Of a stretch of 64,000 nucleotides of DNA, positions 50,537 to 59,449 are shown one piece after another (within the stretch, counting starts at the first letter, position 1; every line of letters starts with the position of its first letter). Under the pieces are notes generated by a model, which worked only from the letters and a program-made list of their open reading frames with translations, ran no database searches and was not told the DNA's origin. The stretch covers positions 1 to 64,000 of the forward strand of contig CAOQYA010000004.1 of the NCBI GenBank assembly GCA_948514155.1. The letters run 5' to 3'. A program made the position numbers and the translations under genes. This DNA comes from an uncultured Eubacteriales bacterium (GTDB lineage: Bacteria > Bacillota > Clostridia > Christensenellales > UBA1242).

Positions 50537-50783
50537 TTTTTGGACGACGCTTGCCGGTGCACTTTGCATTTTAATGAGCGCGCTTGGCAGAGCCTTCAGC
50601 TTTAAGGTGGAAGAAAAAATCATATCAGACATAGTTATGGCCATTGCCGGAGTGCTTGTGGCTGTTGGCATTGTTTCAATGCCTGCAAAAAAGGAGGAAG
50701 GGGAAAATGCTTCTTCCGATTTGCCGCAAGAGGCGCAGGAGAATTCTGACGCACAAGACGAAGAAGGCGCGGACCAAAAATAG
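50505..50783 (+). CDS. phi-LC3-type phage holin-like protein, 92 aa
   Basis: Two membrane segments (SFWTTLAGALCILMSALGRA; IVMAIAGVLVAVGIVSMP) with a short loop, basic N-terminus KLKNLIRSY, and an acidic, Gln/Glu-rich tail (about residues 62-92). Typical phiLC3-family holin length and layout, with an unusually acidic tail. The start lies inside the preceding gene (32-bp overlap) behind AAGGAGG. No endolysin follows. Confidence 0.72.
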   Translation: MKLKNLIRSYSFWTTLAGALCILMSALGRAFSFKVEEKIISDIVMAIAGVLVAVGIVSMPAKKEEGENASSDLPQEAQENSDAQDEEGADQK

Positions 50784-50785
50784 CA

Positions 50786-50816
50786 ACAAAAAAGGGGGCA
50801 ATCGCCCTCTTTTTTA
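50786..50816 (+). terminator. Terminator at the end of the particle operon
   Basis: AAAAAGGGGGC-aat-CGCCCTCTTTTTT with T-run (stem includes a G-T pair). Confidence 0.8.
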
Positions 50817-50819
50817 TTA

Positions 50820-50848
50820 TTGACTTTTGCTGCGAAATGTGATAGACT
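50820..50848 (+). promoter_or_regulatory. Promoter of the 215-aa gene
   Basis: TTGACT (50820-50825), 17-bp spacer, TAGACT (50843-50848). Confidence 0.78.
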
Positions 50849-50867
50849 TAAAAAGTAGGAGAGAAAC

Positions 50868-51515
50868 ATGGAAAAAGTGTTAAACAAGAAATTTTTTGAT
50901 AATATTTTGGAAGTTTCCGCAGCCGGTCAGGACGGCATTGTGCAATTGGTGCTTAAAAACGGGCTCGTTAAGAACTTTGATTTGAAACTTATGCAAGAGA
51001 CGGACAGAGAATTTAAAAAAGATCCAATCATTTGGCAGATGCTTGAGACAGCGGCCGGAGCAGCGGCTGGCAGAAGTAGAATGAATTTTGAAGATAAAGT
51101 CGAGTTCTTGGGCGACGACGCACTTCTGCACATTAAAGCCACAGATTTTAATCACCCTGTAGATTTTAAAGGAACATACAATGTTTCAAATGCTACTCAT
51201 ATTCCGGTTGGAAGAAAAGACGGCACAAGAGTCTCGCACCCAGCCCTATATGCAATCGCTTTTTCGGCATATATTGAGGGCGCAGCAAACGGCATCAAAA
51301 TGTTCGATAGCGAACTTTTACTTGATAAAGATTGTGCCTCTGACCTTGTGAGTGCATATAAAACCTTCAATTCTTTAGTTCTCGGGCATGACCTTGAAGA
51401 CAGTCAAGAATTTGCAAGACTTTTCAAAAATAAAGCCGACGGCGAAACGCAAAGAGTGCTTTCAAAGCAAAAAGAAGAGAGCCAAATTGATAATATTCTA
51501 TCAAACTTGAAATAA
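50868..51515 (+). CDS. Uncharacterised soluble protein, 215 aa
   Basis: Not recognised. No signal peptide or membrane segment. Contains IIWQMLETAAGAAAGRSRMN and VGRKDGTRVSHPALYAIAFS stretches and several helical parts, but no catalytic motif that I can name. RBS AGGAGAG. It lies directly after the particle operon behind its own promoter, with the terminator between, so it is more likely a host gene, though a functional link to the operon cannot be excluded. Confidence 0.65.
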   Translation: MEKVLNKKFFDNILEVSAAGQDGIVQLVLKNGLVKNFDLKLMQETDREFKKDPIIWQMLETAAGAAAGRSRMNFEDKVEFLGDDALLHIKATDFNHPVDFKGTYNVSNATHIPVGRKDGTRVSHPALYAIAFSAYIEGAANGIKMFDSELLLDKDCASDLVSAYKTFNSLVLGHDLEDSQEFARLFKNKADGETQRVLSKQKEESQIDNILSNLK

Positions 51516-51541
51516 AAAAACGGGGAAGCCCCGTTTTTTTT
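51516..51541 (+). terminator. Terminator after the 215-aa gene
   Basis: AAAACGGGG-aag-CCCCGTTTTTTTT. Confidence 0.87.
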
Positions 51542-51559
51542 GTGCAAATGATTTTTGAA

Positions 51560-51584
51560 AAAAGTCGGGAAGATCCCGGCTTTG
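51560..51584 (-). terminator. Terminator of rpsT
   Basis: On the minus strand AAAGCCGGGA-tct-TCCCGACTTTTTT, with one G-T pair. Confidence 0.75.
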
Positions 51585-51594
51585 ATAAACTAAA

Positions 51595-51867
51595 TTACTT
51601 TGCGTTTTTGATTTTATCAAGTTCCTTAGCGAATTTTGATTTTCTTCTTGCTGCGCAATTTGCGTGAATAACGCCGTCAGCAACCGCCGCGTCGAGCACA
51701 GATGTAACTTCGCTGTATGCTTTTTCGCTGAGTGCAATATCATTTGAAGCAACTGCTGCTTTGAATTTCTTTGTGTAAGTCAAGATTTTAGACTTAACTG
51801 ATTTGTTCTCTGCGCGTTTCTTTTCAATCACCAAAATTCTCTTCTTAGCCGATTTGATGTTTGCCAT
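51595..51867 (-). CDS. rpsT: 30S ribosomal protein S20, 90 aa
   Basis: Helical small-subunit protein binding 16S rRNA. MANIKSAKKRILVIEKKRAE is the canonical start, with KSKILTYTKKFKAAV and GVIHANCAARRKSKFAKEL as later landmarks (family: KNKAARHKSRLAK). ATG at 51867 behind AAAGGAGACAG. Divergent from gpr as in Bacillus. Confidence 0.95.
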   Translation of the reverse strand: MANIKSAKKRILVIEKKRAENKSVKSKILTYTKKFKAAVASNDIALSEKAYSEVTSVLDAAVADGVIHANCAARRKSKFAKELDKIKNAK

Positions 51868-51967
51868 TTCTGTCTCCTTTTCAAGTGTCTAGAGAGAGTA
51901 TATCATATCAAACTAACTTTTGCAAGTGAAAATAAATAATTTTTTTGCATTGCTTCAAAATATTTGT

Positions 51968-52726
51968 ATGGTAGATTTAATTGACGAATGCGGGCAAGAT
52001 TTGAAAAGCCTAGGCTATGAAAACACCTTTTCAGGCAAGTTTTCTCTTTCTGTGGGAAGACTGGAAGTTGATACTAGCGAAAAAGCCAAGGCTGTGGGCT
52101 TTGATAAGGGAAGTTATATCATATATAACTGCCCGCTTTTGCACGGCTTTGGAAGGGAGTGTTTTGAATATGTTTCCGGCGAAGTTTGCAAAGGCTTAAA
52201 GCGCCTTCTTAAAAAGCACGGCCTCACAAAAAAATCGAGAATTCTTGTTGTGGGGCTTGGTAACCCTCAAATTCTTGCGGATGCAATCGGCGGTCGGGTG
52301 CTGGAGAAAATTGAACTTGATGTTTTTAGAAAAGAAATTCGAGTGTTTAAGTTTGCGCCTAATATTTTCGCAAATACCGGAATAAACTCCTTCGATGTTG
52401 TGCATATGCTGGCCATTTGGCTGGATGTGGACGGGGTGATTGTTATTGACGCGCTTGGAACTGATAGCCCGTCGCGTCTGACAACCTCCATTCAAATTAA
52501 CGATGTTGGCATGACGCCGGCAAGCGCAGTGAATAATCTCGGCAAAAAACTTTGCGCTTCCTCGCTTGGCGTGCCCTGTTTTTCTGTTGGCGTTCCCACC
52601 ATGCTGCTTGCGGGCAAGATTAGCCCAGAGGTTCCTGAAAGCATGATTTTGACCCCTAAAGACATTCGCGAGGAACTTGAAAACTTATCAAAAATTTTGG
52701 CACTTGCAATAACGGCGGCTATTTAG
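51968..52726 (+). CDS. gpr: Spore germination protease GPR, 252 aa
   Basis: Degrades small acid-soluble spore proteins at germination. MEROPS A25 layout: VVGLGNPQILADAIG with one aspartate, TGINSFDVVHML, VIVIDALGTDSPSRLTTSIQ with the second, INDVGMTPASAVNN, and VPCFSVGVPTMLLAG at the end. ATG at 51968 is chosen; an upstream TTG (51920) would add 16 residues. No convincing ribosome site. Weak matches to a forespore-type promoter in this AT-rich stretch are too poor to call. Its presence implies spore formation. Confidence 0.88.
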   Translation: MVDLIDECGQDLKSLGYENTFSGKFSLSVGRLEVDTSEKAKAVGFDKGSYIIYNCPLLHGFGRECFEYVSGEVCKGLKRLLKKHGLTKKSRILVVGLGNPQILADAIGGRVLEKIELDVFRKEIRVFKFAPNIFANTGINSFDVVHMLAIWLDVDGVIVIDALGTDSPSRLTTSIQINDVGMTPASAVNNLGKKLCASSLGVPCFSVGVPTMLLAGKISPEVPESMILTPKDIREELENLSKILALAITAAI

Positions 52727-52740
52727 CATATCATGTAAAT

Positions 52741-53454
52741 ATGAAAAAAGTTGCGGTGATAGACAGCGGAAGTGGTGGGCTTAACACATTAAAGGAACTT
52801 TTCTATTCCACCACAGGTTGCCAGTTTTTGTTTCTGGCCGACGAGAAAAATGCGCCATATGGCGAAAAAGAGCCCTGCGAGCTTAGAAAGATTGCGGCCT
52901 CTTTAATAGACCTTTTAAATTCTTTTTTTAAGCCCGATATAGTGGTGGTGGCTTGCAACACACTGACAAGTGTTGCGATAGATTTTTTACGGGCAAAATA
53001 TCCCGAGATTGTCTTTATCGGCTGCGAACCAGCCATTATGCCGGCATGCAGATTTTGCGACGAAGAGGATGTGCTGCTGCTTGCAACGCCGGTGACGATA
53101 AGGGAGAGTTCTCTTGTGAAAGAGCACCCAAATATTCGCGCTCTCGCGATTGAAAATCTGCCAATTCTAATCGACAGAAATCTCTTCGACCTTGACAGCC
53201 TTATTCCATATCTTGAAGAGAATTTGGAGGGTCTTGAGCCTCAGGCGATAGTGCTTGGCTGCACGCATTTTGAGACGATAAAAAAGCAGCTCTCTTCAAT
53301 TACTTCTGCCAAACTTTTTGGCAGCAGCGAGGGAATTTGCCGTCAACTTAAAAAATATTGTTCGGACGAAGGTGGCAACGACTGCTCTTTCATGTCCACC
53401 GGCAGCGGCGACCACCTGCCGGCATTTTTCCATTTTTTAATGAAAAATGATTAA
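52741..53454 (+). CDS. murI: Glutamate racemase, 237 aa
   Basis: Makes D-glutamate for peptidoglycan. MKKVAVIDSGSGGLNTLKEL with the DSGxGG motif, VVACNTLTSVA and GCTHFETI carry the two catalytic cysteines, and APYGEKEP the PYG element. At the short end of the family (often 260-290 residues), but complete. Located 15 bp after gpr. Confidence 0.93.
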   Translation: MKKVAVIDSGSGGLNTLKELFYSTTGCQFLFLADEKNAPYGEKEPCELRKIAASLIDLLNSFFKPDIVVVACNTLTSVAIDFLRAKYPEIVFIGCEPAIMPACRFCDEEDVLLLATPVTIRESSLVKEHPNIRALAIENLPILIDRNLFDLDSLIPYLEENLEGLEPQAIVLGCTHFETIKKQLSSITSAKLFGSSEGICRQLKKYCSDEGGNDCSFMSTGSGDHLPAFFHFLMKND

Positions 53455-53493
53455 AATTTACTAAAAAACATGAAAAAAACATTAAAAAGACGG

Positions 53494-54222
53494 CTATTTT
53501 AATTCAGCCGTCATATTTCTGTAAATTTCTAAAATCTCCACAGCCTTGTATTTTACATCTTCCGGTTTTGCTGAGCACAGAGAAATACTTTCAAGTTCGT
53601 CAGCAAGATATTCGCCAAGAGCGGTCACTTTTTCGCTTTCAAATTCTTTGAAACTCTCTGCAAAATTTACTTGAAGTTTAGAGAGGCGCTGTTTGATTTT
53701 ATCAAGTTTTTGGGCGGCTGCGTCTTTTGAATAAACTCCCGTCTCCAGTCCAACGGCGATGTCATTTACGCCCTTAAAAGTTTGCATGAAACTTGCCGCT
53801 GCCTCAGTTGCAAGTGTGTGCTGCTCGGCCGAGAATGGCGCGTCGATAGAAATTGGCTGAAAGGCGAGTTTAACAATCTCCGCAGCCTGCCCATTTTTTT
53901 GAAGCAGGCTCACAACTCTTGCAGCGTCATTTTCCTGCTCACAAGCCGAGTGGATAACATGAAAATATTCGTCTTCTTTCCAGATATATCCGCTGCAGGA
54001 AATGTCCTTGGAAAGTGCCTCGGCTTCAAGCGCCGATTGTGACTTAGCAACGCTGACAAGATATGCCGAACTTGAAACATTTTGCATTGTGCCAGTTGTG
54101 TTTTGAATGGCGCCCATGAAAAGCGAGGAAGTAAAATATGAGGCAAGGCTCATTGCGCCAAGTGCAACAAGAGCGAAGGTTATCGCAGATAAAATTTTAA
54201 TCGTCAGAGATTTGTTTTTCAC
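53494..54222 (-). CDS. SPOR-like domain membrane protein, 242 aa
   Basis: N-terminal membrane helix (KILSAITFALVALGAMSLAS), then an extracellular domain of about 75 residues (SAYLVSVAKSQSALEAEALS with VVSLLQKNGQAAEIVKLA) that looks like a SPOR repeat, followed by a long helical part. SPOR domains bind denuded glycan strands at septa and in sporulation. No clear catalytic site. Its role may be in cell division or spore cortex remodelling; the gene lies alone on the minus strand. Confidence 0.72.
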   Translation of the reverse strand: MKNKSLTIKILSAITFALVALGAMSLASYFTSSLFMGAIQNTTGTMQNVSSSAYLVSVAKSQSALEAEALSKDISCSGYIWKEDEYFHVIHSACEQENDAARVVSLLQKNGQAAEIVKLAFQPISIDAPFSAEQHTLATEAAASFMQTFKGVNDIAVGLETGVYSKDAAAQKLDKIKQRLSKLQVNFAESFKEFESEKVTALGEYLADELESISLCSAKPEDVKYKAVEILEIYRNMTAELK

Positions 54223-54278
54223 AAAATATTTTTATGACTTTATTTGACAAAGTATGCCCAAACTTATGGCACATTCGC

Positions 54279-54307
54279 TGGACAAACGGCGAAGAGCGTA
54301 GTAAAAT
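54279..54307 (+). promoter_or_regulatory. Promoter of groESL
   Basis: TGGACA (54279-54284), 17-bp spacer, TAAAAT (54302-54307). No CIRCE inverted repeat (TTAGCACTC-N9-GAGTGCTAA) is present between it and groES, nor a clear CtsR site. Confidence 0.75.
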
Positions 54308-54334
54308 ATAGGCATATATCAAGGAGGAAAAATC

Positions 54335-54616
54335 ATGAAATTAAAACCGCTTTTCGATAGAATTGTGCTGCTTCCAAAAAAAGCAGAAGAGACAAAAGGT
54401 GGAATATTGCTTCCGTCTGTCGCTCAAGAAAAGTCGCAGATTGCAAAGGTTGTGGCTGTTGGCCAGGGAGGAACTTGCGACGGCAAGGACACGCCGATGC
54501 TTGTTAAGTTGGGCGACGAGGTGCTCTTTTCCAAATATGCAGGCGTCGAATTTGAAGACAATGGTCAGACTTTTATAATCGTTCGCCAGGCCGATATCTT
54601 GGCGGTAATTGAATAA
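54335..54616 (+). CDS. groES: Co-chaperonin GroES, 93 aa
   Basis: Lid of the GroEL chamber. KLKPLFDRIVLLPKKAEETK start, mobile loop KGGILLPSVAQEKSQIA, and VLFSKYAGVEFEDNGQTFII roof and barrel motif. Length as expected. RBS AAGGAGG. Nine bases before groEL. Confidence 0.95.
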   Translation: MKLKPLFDRIVLLPKKAEETKGGILLPSVAQEKSQIAKVVAVGQGGTCDGKDTPMLVKLGDEVLFSKYAGVEFEDNGQTFIIVRQADILAVIE

Positions 54617-56239
<1,623 letters not shown>

Positions 56240-56280
56240 ATCAGCACTATCAGCACGAAATTAAAGCCATGTTTAATCTC

Positions 56281-56317
56281 TCTCGCAGTTGTCAATAAAG
56301 TGCGGGAGAGGTTTTTT
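56281..56317 (+). terminator. Terminator after groEL, overlapping the next ribosome site
   Basis: CTCTCGCA ... TGCGGGAG with T-run. The right arm includes GGGAGAG, which lies nine bases before the lipoprotein ATG. Confidence 0.75.
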
Positions 56318-56319
56318 AT

Positions 56320-56832
56320 ATGAGAATGCTAAAAAAGATTAAATATCTGATTTTCCCAGTGCTTGCCGCGCTTCTTTTTGCCGGCTGCGAGCAGACCAAT
56401 GACCTGATTGTGGCCTCTTTTTCTAACGCCACTGCTGACGGCAGCGAAAATTTTGCCGCAAAACTCAATTTTCAGCAAGATAGGCGATTGGAAGAGAAAT
56501 ATTATGACATCCAAATCATGACCGACACGGAAAACTCGAAAATCGTTTTTTGGAAGGAAGGAGAGGATAAGGTGACCACCACGATAAAGGAAAAAAATCG
56601 TTGGAAGTCGCTTACAAGTTTGAAAGTGGGCGCGGCAGGGCTTGCCGGCACGGAGACCTTCCAAAAACTTAAGGATGCGGTGGATGTGACCTACATCTTC
56701 AACACCGAAAAGCCAATCAAAATCTTTTTGCGAGTGGTGTCGGGCGAAGAAGTGGATAACAGCGCCGGGACGGGCAAGATTTTGGCAAACACCGAGCCTG
56801 TCAGCCAAGATTTCGTGCTTGAATGCAGATAA
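56320..56832 (+). CDS. Lipoprotein, 170 aa
   Basis: Signal peptide with lipobox: KYLIFPVLAALLFAGC, the cysteine being lipidated. The mature part is beta-rich (NFAAKLNFQQDRRLEEKYYD, DKVTTTIKEKNRWKSLTSLK), ending near IFLRVVSGEEVDN. No known domain. The gene has no independent ribosome site; the candidate GGGAGAG is inside the groEL terminator stem. It may be expressed from read-through of groESL. Confidence 0.78.
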   Translation: MRMLKKIKYLIFPVLAALLFAGCEQTNDLIVASFSNATADGSENFAAKLNFQQDRRLEEKYYDIQIMTDTENSKIVFWKEGEDKVTTTIKEKNRWKSLTSLKVGAAGLAGTETFQKLKDAVDVTYIFNTEKPIKIFLRVVSGEEVDNSAGTGKILANTEPVSQDFVLECR

Positions 56833-56839
56833 CAAAAAT

Positions 56840-56868
56840 GAAAGCGTTTAAATTCGCTTTTATTTTTT
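56840..56868 (+). terminator. Terminator after the lipoprotein gene
   Basis: AAAGCG-tttaaatt-CGCTTTtatttttt. Confidence 0.7.
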
Positions 56869-56902
56869 TAAAAAGTATAGTAGAATGAGACTAGGAGTTA
56901 AT

Positions 56903-57568
56903 ATGCTTTCAATAAAACATCTTTATCATAAATACACAAGAGAATTTTTCGCACTATATGACATCAATTTGGAGGTGGAAGACGGCGAAAAAGTGGCGTT
57001 TGTTGGTGCGGACGACAGCGGAAAAACGAGTTTGATTCGTATTATTGCCAAACTTGAAAAGCCAAGCAAGGGCGAGATATATCTTAAAGACAGGCCACTT
57101 AAAAAAGTGAATTTCATGTCCGACATAAGCGCCGGATATGTGCCCGCGACCCCGGTTTTTCTTGAAAATAAAACAGTGTATGAAAACTTGAAATATATTT
57201 TAAGCGAGCGAAAGGTGCCGGCCATGGATATTGAAAGCAAAATCAACGAGGCGGTTATCGATTTTTCGCTTGAAAAAATCAAAGACGAAAAAGTTTGCAA
57301 TCTAAGTGTGGAAGAAAAATATATTCTCTCGCTTATCCGCCTGTCATTCAGAAAACTTGATTTTCTTATGATAGACAACATTTTCGAGGGGCTTTCGGAG
57401 TTTTACATTGAGGTTATCGAGGAGATAATGGAAAAACTCGTCTCGCCGTCCACAACGCTTATCCTTGCAACGACAGACGAAAAAATTGCAGAAAGGTTCT
57501 GCAAAAGAAAGGTCTATTTTAAAAGTGGCTCCATTGTTTCTGCAAGCGAGTTCAACGAAGAAAACTAA
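56903..57568 (+). CDS. Degenerate ABC-type ATPase, 221 aa
   Basis: ATG (56903) behind AGGAGTTA. Walker A GADDSGKTS at residues 35-43 is intact, but the signature is LSVEE instead of LSGGQ, the Walker B is FLMIDNIF with asparagine in place of the catalytic glutamate (N159), and the switch region reads LATTDE where the histidine should be. ATP binding may remain while hydrolysis is doubtful. No permease gene is adjacent. It might be a regulator or a subunit of a divergent ABC complex. Overlaps the convergent gene by four bases. Confidence 0.75.
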   Translation: MLSIKHLYHKYTREFFALYDINLEVEDGEKVAFVGADDSGKTSLIRIIAKLEKPSKGEIYLKDRPLKKVNFMSDISAGYVPATPVFLENKTVYENLKYILSERKVPAMDIESKINEAVIDFSLEKIKDEKVCNLSVEEKYILSLIRLSFRKLDFLMIDNIFEGLSEFYIEVIEEIMEKLVSPSTTLILATTDEKIAERFCKRKVYFKSGSIVSASEFNEEN

Positions 57569-57921
57569 GTTTCGGGAAATTCTTTTTCCTCGGTGCTAGG
57601 CGCCGGGGAATTTTTTTTGTTGCCGGGAAGCGACCCAAAAATTGCCGCTAGGGGATTTGAACTGTCCGCGCCTAAACTCTTCAGCATGTCGCCGCCGAGC
57701 GCCGAACTGCCGCCGCCCATAGACTTTAAAAGAAGTGGCAAAAGCGCGCTCATGCCGTTGCCGCCGCTAAGAAGAGCGCCGAGCATCCCGCCATTTTGGC
57801 CATTTTGATTTTGCTCATTTGGCTGCGAGAAAGTTTGGGCGCCGTCATTGACAAAAGCGCGATTATTGTTTTGCTGCGAATATGCCTCCTCTGGATAGAG
57901 CGGCGGAAAAGAATTATTCAT
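57565..57921 (-). CDS. Low-complexity Gly/Asn/Ser/Pro-rich protein, 118 aa
   Basis: Unusual composition: N-terminal NSFPPLYPEEAYSQQNNNRA, then Gln/Asn-rich stretch, a hydrophobic middle (SALLPLLLKSMGGGSSALGG), and a C-terminal SPAPSTEEKEF. No signal peptide; the middle could be a buried helix. Possible spore coat or inclusion protein, not recognised. Convergent with the ABC-type gene. Confidence 0.55.
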   Translation of the reverse strand: MNNSFPPLYPEEAYSQQNNNRAFVNDGAQTFSQPNEQNQNGQNGGMLGALLSGGNGMSALLPLLLKSMGGGSSALGGDMLKSLGADSSNPLAAIFGSLPGNKKNSPAPSTEEKEFPET

Positions 57922-58016
57922 GCTATTTGTATATGCGCCCGCTTTAATATTTGCAACAAATTTGTGGAAAAATCAATGTCAAACTCATATCATGTATAAG
58001 TAGTAAGGGAGACGAT

Positions 58017-58307
58017 ATGAGCAAAAACTTTGCCGATTTCAAAGCCGAAAGGCCGCAGTCTAATGAAAAAAAGAGTGCCGCGTCCAGCACAAATTCTGCT
58101 GAGCAGGACCTTAAAAAAGCATATGACGAACTTAAAGACCTCGACTCTAAATCGCTGGCTGCAAGGCTGAGCGAAGAGGTGAAGCGGCAAAAAAATAACG
58201 GCACTTTCAACTATCAGATGCTTCTCGAGAGTGTGGAGAGTATGAGAATGTTCATGCCGCAAGAGTCTTACATCTCGCTTAAAAATCTACTTGAGAATAT
58301 TAAATGA
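58017..58307 (+). CDS. Small soluble protein upstream of the subtilase, 96 aa
   Basis: Starts MSKNFADFKAERPQSNEKKS (ATG 58017 behind AGGGAGAC). Mostly charged helix with a Leu-rich centre (LKKAYDELKDLDSKSLAARL). No domain recognised. The stop overlaps the subtilase start (ATGA), so the two are cotranslated and the product may be a partner or inhibitor of the protease. Confidence 0.65.
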   Translation: MSKNFADFKAERPQSNEKKSAASSTNSAEQDLKKAYDELKDLDSKSLAARLSEEVKRQKNNGTFNYQMLLESVESMRMFMPQESYISLKNLLENIK

Positions 58308-59449
58308 ACATGAGAAAAATTGATGCGTCGCTATTGAAATATGCGGCGGCGGAAAGTTCGGGCAAAAGAATATGCTGCCTTGTCAGCGCCAGAGGCTTTG
58401 GCGAACTTAAAAAAATCTTACAAGAGAAGAAGATTGAGATATTAAATGAATATTTATTCATAAAGTCTTTTTTTGTCGCTGCAACAAGGGAGGAGATAAT
58501 TTTTCTTTCCCGTTTGGGGAGCGTCAAGTTCATTTCTTCCAACACGAGTGCGCTTGCGCTTATGCATGTTGCGCGCAGGGTGCTAAATTTTCCTGTCTGT
58601 CCTCTTTCTGGCTTGGGAGTGGGCGCGGCTTTTATCGATACCGGCATCAGCGCACATTGCGACTTCTGTCTTGGGAAAAATCGCATAAAAAAATTTGTTG
58701 ATCTTGTGGGTAACAAAAGCGCGCCATATGACGATAATGGGCACGGCAGTTTTGTGGCCGGCGTGTGCGCCGGCTCGGGAGCGGGGAGCGCCGGCAAATA
58801 TAAAGGCTTCGCGCCGCGCGCGGACATATTTGCTTTGAAGGCGCTCGATAAAAATGGCGAAGCTTATTCCAACAAAATTCTTTCCGCAATGGAATGGGTA
58901 TTCGATAATCACAAAAAAGAAAACATTCGCGTTGTGTGCATGAGTTTTGGCAGCGAGCCGCTTGGCTTCAATGACCCAATCATGAACGGTGCGGAAGAAC
59001 TTTGGAAAAGCGGAGTGATTGTTGTTGCCGCGGCGGGTAACAGCGGTCCCGAATATCAATCGATAAAAAGCCCCGGCGTTAGCAGAAAACTGATAACCGT
59101 CGGTGGGCTGGACGATAACAGATATGACGACAACTCTTTCTCGCACTCGCTTTTTGAGATTGCAGACTTTTCTTCTCGCGGTCCGTCATTTAGAAGTTTC
59201 AAGCCCGATGTTGTTGCGCCGGCCGTTGACATCACATCTTGCGCGGCGAGTGGAGGCTATTGCAAACTTAGCGGCACAAGTGTAGCCACGCCAATGATTG
59301 CCGGAATTATGTGTCTAATGTGTGAGCGCTATCCTGGCATAACTCCCGACGAAGCAAAGCGCAAACTTCTTTCAGTTTGCAAGCCAATTTGCTTTAACAG
59401 AAATCATGAGGGCTTTGGCTATCCGGACCTAACTAAACTTTTCGATTAA
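58304..59449 (+). CDS. Intracellular subtilisin-like serine protease (S8), 381 aa
   Basis: Catalytic triad visible: D112 in AAFIDTGIS, H147 in DDNGHGSFVAG, S326 in SGTSVATPMIAG; VVVAAAGNSGPEY supplies the oxyanion-hole Asn region. No signal peptide, so it acts in the cytosol like IspA-type proteases. About 100 N-terminal residues before the first motif may be an inhibitory propeptide. Coupled with the 96-aa gene upstream. Confidence 0.9.
   Translation: MNMRKIDASLLKYAAAESSGKRICCLVSARGFGELKKILQEKKIEILNEYLFIKSFFVAATREEIIFLSRLGSVKFISSNTSALALMHVARRVLNFPVCPLSGLGVGAAFIDTGISAHCDFCLGKNRIKKFVDLVGNKSAPYDDNGHGSFVAGVCAGSGAGSAGKYKGFAPRADIFALKALDKNGEAYSNKILSAMEWVFDNHKKENIRVVCMSFGSEPLGFNDPIMNGAEELWKSGVIVVAAAGNSGPEYQSIKSPGVSRKLITVGGLDDNRYDDNSFSHSLFEIADFSSRGPSFRSFKPDVVAPAVDITSCAASGGYCKLSGTSVATPMIAGIMCLMCERYPGITPDEAKRKLLSVCKPICFNRNHEGFGYPDLTKLFD

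Noticed and set aside
58304..59449. Subtilase as maturation protease of the capsid
   Set aside because: It is 7.5 kb from the operon, separated by host genes, and is coupled to another small gene; no support for a capsid role.
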